Below are positions 55,601-64,000 of a DNA stretch of 64,000 bases, piece by piece. Under the pieces are notes generated by a model. That model saw only the letters and a program-made list of their open reading frames with translations, was not told the origin of the DNA and ran no database searches. The translations under genes were made by a program, and so were the position numbers. Positions within the stretch are counted from its first letter, which is position 1, and each line of letters starts with the position of its first letter. Source of the DNA: Galaxea fascicularis (taxonomy: Eukaryota; Cnidaria; Anthozoa; Scleractinia; Euphylliidae); contig OX419346.1 of assembly GCA_948470475.1 (NCBI GenBank), positions 18,915,417 through 18,979,416 on the forward strand. The letters run 5' to 3'.

Positions 55601-58600
55601 TGTATACTGAAGTGAGAGTACATGTTTTCACACAAGAGATGGCTCATACACTGTATATCGTAGCCACTAAGATTTATATCTCATCTAAAACAGGATTGTC
55701 AAGCACTCAGAGATCAACCATTCAGATTACTACACAATTAGCAGTGAAGGGGTAACTCACATGCGTGACAATGAAGCTGAGTTTACTGCACTTCAACGGT
55801 GGGAGAAGGAATACAGAGACTACAAACAACTTGTCAAGATTCCAACATTTGCAAACTTCAGAATGTGGAAGGCCTTTGTGGTGTGGAGAAAGAATGTTAG
55901 AACAAAGTAAGGTCCTGGTTTAACAACAACAACAACAACAACAATTTATTTTTTATTTTATTGAAAATAATTTAACACTTGATAGTTTGCAACTCTACAC
56001 AACCTGTGGGTAATTAAAGCAAGTTGAGGCGGGTTGTGCTTACAACTAAAAAATACATAAACAATAAACACATAGTGGGAGTGATAAATAATATTGCTAC
56101 AGTTGTATATTCATAAATTGCTCAATTACATGTACTAGAGAAAAAGAATAGAATGAAGGAGAAAAAAAAAAAAAAAGAATAACTTCAGAAAAAAAAACAG
56201 TAGCTTACCAGTAATTCCTGTATGTACCTTAAGCTTCCTTCTGAGTAACTGTTTTTATTTAAGGAAGTTTTATTAACTACAAGGAGGGGTTTCATTGTTA
56301 TATAGAAATAGGGGGGTATAAAATATATAGGATTTAAAATACGTAAGGCAAGCACCTAGGCTGATGGTTTTTGACTGCCCTTTATTGCAAAAACAGGTAC
56401 TACAGTACATGTATGTTCAGGGCACATACAGATATACGTGTTGGTACCAGAAGCTGGGTCCTGACTTTCCCCAGGGCTCTGGATTCCCCTGTCTCCCCAT
56501 AAGAGGAAAGAGTGGAGAATACAGTAGGACTTCCCTGAAATAATGGCTTTAAGGAAGTTACTGCTTTCCTAAACACTAAATTATATGCAAAACACTTTCC
56601 ATAGTCCTGGAGTCTGTCACCTTACCAACCTAATTTGACTGTAGTTTTCATGTAGTCGTATTCTTCTAAGCTCATCCTTTTCAGGTCCTTTAATTTGCAT
56701 TGTTTTTTCTTTTTTGTGCAGGAAGATTACACATTGTAAAAACCAGCTTCAGGAAAATCTTTTCATAGTCAATGCGGTAAGTACACCATGTACACTATAC
56801 ACTGTACACTGTTAATAAAAGTACTGTTAGTAGTTTTTTTGAGAGCATTGTAAGTTATTATTTATTAAGTTATTTTTGTAGATCAAGTTAACCTTTTTCT
56901 CTGTTCAGTTTTATGAAAGACCACAAAGACCACACTCCTAGCTAAAATTAAAGTGTATGTGAGATATCACACTTGTGACTTAATTTAAGGATTAAAATGA
57001 CATTTACGTGACTTATTGAATGCTGTCATTAAACTTGTCTTTCCTTTTCCTAGTCCTTACGCCCTGCACTGCTGAATGTGCGTGAAATGTGTTACCGAAT
57101 CAGTGACATGGGACTGTGCCGAGTGGAGAAAGGACACACATACACTTTAGACGAGTTTCGTAATGCACAGTTTGAACAACTTGAAGAAGTATGTGTTACA
57201 CAATGAAATAATTATACTAACTTGGTTGTCATCAATGGCAGAAGCCTAGCCTTCCTGGTGTTTTGATTCTAGGCAGATCCCCAGCTACTTTGAGCAGAAA
57301 ACAGCATATCACCTGTTTGTTTACATGTTAATCCCTAAGTCATTGTGTCCTTGCCAAGCCTGTGGTGTACAGCTGTGGTCACTGAAACAAATACTTTACA
57401 AGATTTTGTAAAATAAAGCATACACCGTGCATGTTTTTAATATTATGCATACATGTAGGTTGCTGGAAGGTTATCAGAGTTCCGTGACCTTGTTAAAGAA
57501 GTTGTGAGAAGTGCATGCCGCACGGCTCTGTTGGAGGCTGGCTTCACCCCTGATGATTACTTCATGGACATGGACAGCCCCATGGGAATGTATGCAGGTA
57601 TGTTAATTATACACAAATTCCAGAACAACTGCCTTCCTTCTCAGACACTCGCTAGTTTACAGCAGGCTATGTGTACATGTACATGAACATATAGTCATGT
57701 ATAGCTATCAGTTTTTGCTTGTTTTTAGCCATTTGAGACAGTTGGAGTTTATTGTTGCAACAGCAAGGTCCCTTTGGTAAATAAATGTCAATGAATGCCA
57801 GGTTTCCAAACAACACAGTCATACTGTGCAGATACATGTAGTTATGAAGTGACATTCTTTAACAGTTACATGTACTTACAGACAACATAGAGAACAACAT
57901 TTTCAAGCAAAAGTTGTTGCCAGTTTATCTTATTGTGCTTACTTATTTCCCAGGTAAAGAGCAGTTTTCTGTTCTGCCAACTTGGAAAAGATAAACCTAA
58001 ACCTTTATTAAACTAAACTTGAGTGAGTCCTGTTTGAACATGCAGTTTATCCTCTGAAAATAACTACAGTGTGTGTTCTTTACAGATGAATATAGGGGTG
58101 CTACACAGTCAATGTCATCTTATTTAATTCCAAGTGGATATGAGATGGATATGTATGGCGACGCTCCCGATAAGATGACATACACTGAACAAGCAAACAA
58201 GAGAAGTCACTGCAAAAGGCTCACAAGGTGGACACCGCTCTGATACTTAATCATGAGAAAGTTATCATAATTTATTGAAGGGCTCAGGACAAAAATTAAT
58301 ACTGTCCAGTAAATGATGATTTGGCCTAAAATCTCAAGTTCCTTGGAATTCACTATTAAATAATTTGGCCTTCAGACTGGTTAATGATGACACCCAAATA
58401 CCATTAGAATTTATTGTTTTTCTTTTCAATTCCCTGACTTGCTAATACAGTTGAACCCCTATTAGGCAGCCAGTAATCAAAGTTCCGATGAGGGTTCTCC
58501 CATTGTTTTTAACCTCCATTAAGAGGCCAGCCCCATTATGCGGCCAATATCAATTTCCCAGAGGGTGGCTGTTTGATATGGATTGAACTGTACTAAACAA

Positions 58601-61350
58601 AGAAATCAGTGGTTTCAACACAAGCCGGCGACGGCCAGAGTTCCTCTGGCTACGTGATTACATGTCCCTGGTTACTCTGGTCATAGAAATCAGCTTGGGC
58701 CTTGCAGCCCCTCACTTGTCACAGCTCCTTGCTTTTCCAGAGGCTGATGCCTACTTCAAAACATTTTGAAACCTCAGATAAATGTTTTGATCTTTTTGTT
58801 TTGTTCAAATAGTTTTATCCGACTTGCTGATTACCTGATTGTAAACACCATGCACGTTCTGGCAGCAAACTCTGTGGCAACTCTGCTCAACTACCTAGAA
58901 GAGCAACTGCAGCACACACCCACCCTCGCACAGATCCAGGGAACTACTGAAGAGGAAGAGGAAGAAGAGGAAAAACCTGAGGGGGAGGGGATGGAGCAAA
59001 AGGTACTTTTGCCATGACTATGGGTCTTGCTTGGTATAAAATGCATAATAATTATTATATCATTATTTATCATTAGGCATCATGCAGGCAAGTTTTACAC
59101 CCAAGATCTCTTATGTTTTAAGGTCTTGATCAATAACGATTTCTTAAAGCCAAAACATCGGCTTTTAACATTAATATTCGCTTGTTTATGCTTTAAGATC
59201 TCCAATGTGGGAGTAATTGCAAAATTTACGGAGTGTACTTGAAGTGCTATTATTTTGTTCTGTAAGGTTTCACTCCCCGAAAGATCTTAGAGTTTTCTCT
59301 TTACCTTTTGTGGTTAGCTCTTTATTAGCTCTGACATCAACATGTTTAATCACTGAACCCTTTAAACCCTAAGAGTGATCAGCATCAAATTTCTCCTTGT
59401 AATATCCATGATTTATGAAACAGAGTGATTTCAAGAATTAAGAACAGCATCACCTACAGCTGTAAGACGAATTTGCTTTAAATTTTTAACAACTTCTCGT
59501 GACTACTTCTATAGAAAATGTGTGGGTACAGCAAGTGAGCATTTAAATAATTTTATTTTGATCTTGAAACCCCTGATAAACAGGCTGAAAGATTGCAATT
59601 TATTATCTCTATCTATCAGGAAGAGCAAGGCGAACTTCATCCACTGTACACCACAGAGCTGCTTTTGGAGCCCCAAGCTCTGCTCTTCTTTCCTGGGTTA
59701 GATGACTTTCAGGAAGGACTTGGTGAAGTTATCAAGAAATTCCAAGATGCTGTCCTCAGTGTCCAGAACCTGGTGCCTGATGCTTACTTTGATGCCTTCA
59801 CACAGTAAGTTAGGACTTAATTACTGCCAACTGGTTGGCTCAGTTGGTAGAGTGCCAGACTACCGTGTGGGAGGTCGTGATCAACACTCAGAGTGTTTAA
59901 AATATTAATAACTGACACAGGAGAAAGTGCTTGGCTTTGTGCTGAAATTTGCAAATGGCTAGACTTTCTAGTCTTCTCAGATAAAGACAATAAACTGTAT
60001 GCCCTGTTTCACACTCTTTATAATTGATTATGTGGGACATTAAAGAACCACTAGGGTGGTAATGAACCCTGGCTGTGACCACCTGTAGTGCATCCGTTAG
60101 GTTGGTGCTTCACATAGGGATAACCTCATTGCACCTATTTGCCTTGGACAGAATTGTCCAAGAAAATTTTTTTCTTAGTATGAGTATGAGTAATTTAGGC
60201 ACAAGTTAATGTCAGATGAGTCTAATTATACCTTAAAATAATGGTAGAGGATTGAGGGCACTGAAGAAATATTATTGCATCTGTTTTGAAGTAATAAAAT
60301 TATCATCATGCTGTTTTCTTACTTTCGTAGACCATTTATCAATGGCAAAGTTGAGGAGAAAACTGCAGGTGATGGTCCAAGCTTGGCAACAATGTTTGAG
60401 GATGACAAACATCTTCAGGGAATCATCCAAAACATAAAGGTGTGTGGCTTGGTTTAGATTTATGTTGATTGATGCTCATCAGAATGATCCAGTGGCAGCG
60501 GGTCGCTTTTTACAAGAGTACTGTACATTCAGTTAATGTGCTTATGGTAATATTTCAGAGGAGCTGCTGTACGCTATCAAACCTTAAAGCCCTGTACTTG
60601 GTGAATTGTGGTGGCCTACAGTGTAACTTTTAATTGGTTTGTCTTAGGATGCCATCTCATCAGCATTTGATGCTGCTTGGCAGTATGCCAACACTTTTGA
60701 ACCTTATCGGCAATTCTACCAAGAAAATGAGGGTCTTGATCTGGAGGCTATCCGGAAAGAAGAACATGGTACAGTACTGGTTTTAGTGTTCCATAATAAT
60801 GTTCAAAATGTTAATATGAAAGTGTGTTAGACCGTCACCACCAAAGTCATTAATATCAGGTCTACAGTGCAGTAATGGTTTGAAATGAGATAATACAATG
60901 TACATGTATACTGTGCTTTAAAATAATTTTATTGCATAAAATTAATGTGAGATGTTAGAGACATACAGTGTACTGTAATTACACTGTACACAGCTGTTTA
61001 TGTTAGGTCTATAGGCTGAAGAGAATGAAACAGCCATGGCAGGTTTGATGTTTGTATCACTTATGAGATTTGTTCTGGCCATGGCGTAATCTGGGAAGAA
61101 CACACATTAATTTACTAGCTGCAGTTGACAAAAAAGTACTAGCTGAACCAAACAGAGTTGACACTGTGCCTCTATTGTTTTCATGTTCTTGTGTTCAGAT
61201 GTAAGTTTCTTCTCTGAATCACTGGCAAAATATAACAGTGAGCATGAACAAGCAGTCAGCATCTTGGAGCACAGGCCGATTGGCATGATCCTAGTAGACT
61301 GCAAAAAACTCAAAGAAGTGCTGATTCCATCACCGCTGAAGTGCTTGGAG
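52637..61350 (+). CDS. Axonemal dynein heavy chain, DNAH6 type (N-terminal part, 13 exons)
   Basis: Motor subunit of an inner dynein arm in cilia and flagella. The N-terminal tail, which binds the complex, is encoded here; the AAA+ motor lies beyond the window. Exons: 52637-52828, 53631-53663, 53938-54374, 55694-55906, 56722-56776, 57054-57188, 57459-57597, 58086-58227, 58813-59002, 59620-59804, 60331-60439, 60648-60768, 61199-61350. All are GT-AG and in phase, 701 codons. The start is in good context (A at -3, G at +4). Conserved blocks resembling vertebrate DNAH6: RDPLQIIKVLREN, LGFLYMTPAV, DYYTISSEGVTH, WKAFVVWRKNVR, LRPALLNVREMCYRISDM, DKMTYTEQANKR, FIRLADYLIVNTMH, LVPDAYFDAFTQPFINGK, ILVDCKKL, LIPSPLKCLE. 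An E8 run sits at the end of the 58813 exon. Intron 3 carries nested transposons; the intron after 61350 carries a Penelope-like element. The family call rests on remembered similarity. Confidence 0.92.
54705..55544. mobile_element. hAT-like element, internally deleted, 5-bp target duplication
   Basis: Ends CAGGGCTCGAAATTAACGG and, reverse complemented at the right, CAGTGCTCGAATTTAATTTT. AAATT abuts both ends (54700-54704, 55545-55549). GGTTAGT/ACTAACC-type subterminal repeats. 840 bp. It carries a truncated transposase-derived ORF at 55051-55404. Confidence 0.75.
55051..55404 (+). pseudogene. Truncated TTF-type zinc finger ORF of a hAT element
   Basis: The + strand encodes WLQFDETKEEMFCTACREFS, then FFTGSQAFHIGNMKAHASNR KHEACV, giving a Cys-x2-Cys...His-x4-His arrangement of the TTF-type finger found at the N-terminus of ZNF862-like and hAT-derived proteins. 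KLFNISYFIAKYERPLF and a stop follow where the transposase should continue. Only about 115 codons of a protein that is normally 600 or more, so it is not expected to transpose on its own. Confidence 0.65.
55922..56330 (-). mobile_element. Possible LINE 3' end with (TTG)n tail
   Basis: On the - strand the region ends AATAAAATAAAAAATAAATT followed by (GTT)6. An A/T-rich non-coding segment with poly-purine runs (56161-56200) lies before it. A (TTG)n tail after A-rich sequence is typical of LINE 3' ends. No protein remnant is visible. Confidence 0.35.
59360..59575 (+). mobile_element. 'TTTAACCCTAAGAGTGATCA' family element, copy 4
   Basis: CTTTAAACCCTAAGAGTGATC through AGCATCAAATTTCTCCTTGT, GAAACAGAGTG, GAATTTGC, TTTTTAACAACTTCT and ACTTCTATAG, ending near CTTGAAACCCC. 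In the dynein intron just before the exon at 59620. Confidence 0.65.
59829..60160 (+). mobile_element. tRNA-derived SINE in dynein intron
   Basis: A box TTGGCTCAGTTGGTAGAG at 59835-59852 and a degenerate B box near 59870. Downstream is a body with GTGGGACATTAAAGAACC, a phrase I associate with coral SINE bodies. About 330 bp, sense to the dynein gene. It does not fold as a functional tRNA. Confidence 0.6.
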
Positions 61351-61465
61351 GTAAGAAAATAATGTCTATGGGACACCTCAAATTAATGTGAAATTTGGAC
61401 ATAATATTAATTATAGAATTAAAAACCAGGCTCAGACTTACTGCAGGCTTACCCTCAGACTTACT

Positions 61466-61561
61466 ATGAAGGGGGTAGTGTCTAAAGAAACTGTGGTGTT
61501 GCATTGGTGGTGGAGTTGTACACAAGAATTTGGTTTTATCAACAGAGTTGTAAATTATGTT
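61466..61561 (+). mobile_element. Penelope-type terminal fragment
   Basis: GGGGGTAGTGTCTAAAGAAA, CTGTGGTGTTGCATTGG, GTTGTACACAAGAATTTGG and TTTTATCAACAGAGTTG match the terminal fragments at 25.2 kb (+) and 45.1 kb (-). It lies next to, but in opposite orientation to, the Penelope-like element that follows. Confidence 0.55.
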
Positions 61562-61657
61562 CAAGTTCACACTGCAACCAGGTGGACAATCAGACATGGT
61601 TTGATGCTACTCTGGTTTGAAGTTTGATGAATGTAACTTAAAAAGTTACAATTCACG

Positions 61658-61700
61658 ACCCAACGTTTCGACACTCCTGTCTAGTGTCTTCATCAGGGGT
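61658..61700 (-). ncRNA. Hammerhead-ribozyme-like motif in Penelope 3' region
   Basis: On the - strand: ACCC (stem I), CTGATGA, A, GACACT-AGACAGG-AGTGTC... (stem II, six pairs), GAAA, CGTT, GGGT (stem I partner). Stem III is the loop-less palindrome ACGT, with predicted cleavage after GUU. It sits about 40 bases after the reverse-transcriptase stop codon on the same strand. It shares architecture with the motif at 45065-45115, though stem sequences differ. Confidence 0.62.
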
Positions 61701-61741
61701 GATCTAGTGTTGCAAAAAGGAGCCTTTTATACGCTTACTAA

Positions 61742-64000
61742 TTAACGACCTTTTGTTTTGATGAGGTGTAAATAGGTGTCAGGTAAAAGGCCGCCATCGT
61801 CACGGTTTAAAGGAGCGTGGGCGGAGTTGATGTGCCAAGCTTCCAAACAAAGCCGTTGATGGTACCGCCGGTTAGTGGTGATAATTTTGGAATTATCCCA
61901 CGCTATTGTATGGTTGGTTTGGCAAGCATGTTCCGACAAAGCGGAATTTTCCTTTTTGCAAAGAAAAACTGCTTTTTGATGCTCTTTTAAACGCGTGCCA
62001 AGCTGACGCTTGGTCTGTCCGATGTACTCATGATCACAGTCATTGCATGGAATAGAATAAACAGCGTCAGTTCGTTGTTCTTTCAACACAGGATCCTTAG
62101 GTTTGGCAAAAATATGACTCAACGTCTGAAAAGGTTTTTGTGCAACTTTGACATTGTGGCTAGACAAAACTCTCTTAATGGGTTCTGTAACACCGCGGAT
62201 GTACGGGATGACGGCAAAACCTGTAGCCGAAACCTCGTCCCCGGAGGTGTTAAGAGAAGGAGTAACTGGTTTTAAGCAGTTACGAAGGAAAGTGTTTGGG
62301 TAGCCATTGACCTTTAGGACGTCAAAAACATATTTTTGCTCTTTGGCCCTAGAATCACATGAAGATGGCAAACAATCAGCCCTCGTGAGCAAAGTTCTGG
62401 TTACGGATTTTTTGTGGCAGATGGGGTGGTGGGAGTCAAATGCGAGATATTTGTCGGTATGCGTGGGTTTGCGATAAACACTTGTCTCTAAATTTCCCCG
62501 GTGCGCCCTATAGACATTCAAATCGAGAAAAGACAAACGTCTATCATTCTCACGCTCAATGGTGAACTGGATAGACGGCTCAACTGAATTTAAATGTGAA
62601 AGAAGGCGCTCCGCTTCATTTCCGGATACCGCAGAGATGACATCGTCGACATATCGTTTCCAAAACAAAGGCTGGATCGGTGAGGAAGCCAGAGCCCTTT
62701 GTTCCACATCTTCCATTACCATGTTGGCAATGACAGCAGAAACGGGAGAACCCATAGCCGTACCAAAAACCTGTTGGTAGTAGGTGCCATTGTATGCGAA
62801 CTGAGTGGTGTTGAGACAAAAAGACAGCAAATCTATAAGATCCTCCACGGGCAAAGAAGTTCTTTGTCCCAATGAAGCGTCTTGTTTGAGTCTTTTTTCA
62901 GCAACACTAATGGCAAGATCAACCGGAATTTTGGTGAAGAGGGAAACAACGTCGAAAGAAACCAACTCGTTTCCTGCGTCAAGAGTTTTACCTCTTATAA
63001 AATCCGCAAAGTCACAGGAATTTTTGACAGTGTAATCAGTATTCCCAACAACAGGTGACAAGATTTTCGCGAGATAACTCGAAACCGCATAAGTCGGAGA
63101 ATTAACAAAAGAGACAATGGGTCTCAAAGGAATTCCCGTCTTATGGATTTTAGGCAAGCCATAAAAACGAGGACATAGACCGTCACTACTGTATAACATT
63201 TTGTACGTAGACTCACTAATCTTTCCAGCTTTTTTCAAATCAAGTAACATTTTGTTGAGCTTTCTCTGAGTCTTGTTGGTAGGATCAGATTTTAAGATAG
63301 AATACGTATTCCTGTCACTCAGCAGAGAGGAGGCCTTTTCATCGTATTGTTGTTTATCCATAACCACGACACAATTGCCCTTGTCAGCAGATAAAACAAG
63401 CCTATCCGGATCTTTCTTAAGAGCTAGGAGCGCCTTGAAAACATCATTGCTGATGTTTTTGGGAGGCGGTTTGGCGCGCCTAAGAATGCTACTAACTTCA
63501 GCTCTTATCAAATGCTTTTGATCGACGTTGAGTCGAGAAATACCTTCCTCGACGGCAGCGACGATCTCAGCAGTTGGTATTTTGCTGGGAGCAACAGCAA
63601 ACTTGAGGCCTTTTTCCAAACCACTCCGTTCCAACGCAGATAACTCCTTAGAAGAAAGGTTCAAGACCCATTTATCTTTCAGAGTCGAACCTGAGTTATC
63701 AGGAGACTTCTTACTGAACAGAAGGCGGAGTTTTTTGTCATGTCTCTCTCTCTGTTTGATAGACGTCTGTTGCTCTTTCGAACAACAAAACTCCTCGACC
63801 CAAGCGATTTCGGAGTGGTCAATCAAAGCAGAGAGTTCACTGAGTGAACGAGAGAACAAGGAACTTAAACTCTGTATAAACTGGTGACATTGGTCAATCC
63901 GCAACCTCAGGAAAGAAAAACCAGTGTTTTCCATGAGCTTGTATCCCTTGACACTCCGTATAGGAGGCCGGAATCTCAAACTCGGTGGAAGCACTTTATT
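61742..64000 (-). mobile_element. Penelope-like retroelement, coding region (5' end outside window)
   Basis: One uninterrupted frame of at least 750 codons (61742-63994, stop at 61742-61744), open to the window edge, so the true start may lie outside. Order of motifs: an N-terminal helical region; LSADKGNCVVVMDK; RFYGLPKIHK; FDVVSLFTKIP (catalytic Asp of motif A); GTAMGSPVSAVIANM (motif B); WKRYVDDV (YVDD, motif C, about 62643-62666); SFLDLNVYR; VYRKPTHTDKYL; then a Cys-containing linker and the GIY-YIG endonuclease (CNDCDHEYIGQTKRQLGTRL and HACQTNHTIAWDNSKI). This RT plus GIY-YIG order defines Penelope-like elements. No stop or frameshift is visible, which suggests a young copy. It is antisense to the dynein gene within the intron after exon 61350; a 3' region with a hammerhead-like motif follows. 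Confidence 0.93.

Overview
This is nuclear DNA from an animal, most likely an anthozoan cnidarian and probably a stony coral. The host genes are split by many GT-AG introns, the DNA is A+T rich, and the window is crowded with short inverted-repeat elements, tRNA-derived SINEs and Penelope-like retroelements of types common in coral genomes. The species cannot be read from the sequence.

Layout. 1-8.3 kb: the 3' two thirds of a mitochondrial-clan cytochrome P450 (+), eight exons; its 5' exons are not recognised. 10.0-12.2 kb: membrane-anchored sulfotransferase A (-). 16.3-17.3 kb: single-exon class A GPCR 1 (-). 17.4-32.1 kb: a long gene-free interval with few recognisable elements. 32.1-33.1 kb: GPCR 2 (+), a paralogue of GPCR 1, so the pair is head to head. 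39.6-44.6 kb: sulfotransferase B (-), a paralogue of A with one extra exon. 49.2-51.4 kb: an innexin-family channel gene (-), first exon not found. 52.6-61.4 kb and beyond: the first 13 coding exons of an axonemal dynein heavy chain of DNAH6 type (+). 61.7-64.0 kb: a long open Penelope-like reverse transcriptase/GIY-YIG ORF (-) inside a dynein intron, running off the window.

Between the genes lie at least fifteen inverted-repeat elements. Several have readable target-site duplications: a Mutator-like 9-bp TSD at 12.8-13.2 kb, a Harbinger-like TAA at 24.4 kb, and a hAT-like element nested in an older MITE at 54.6-55.6 kb. There are also tandem repeats and two well-formed hammerhead-ribozyme-like motifs (45.07-45.12 and 61.66-61.70 kb), plus one broken copy near 25.3 kb.

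The genes do not form an obvious single pathway. The notable architecture is a GPCR pair flanked by a sulfotransferase pair, which suggests local duplication, and a closely spaced innexin/dynein pair transcribed divergently. The most unusual findings are the hammerhead motifs with a loop-less palindromic stem III, and the GPCR pair carrying EKY in place of E/DRY.
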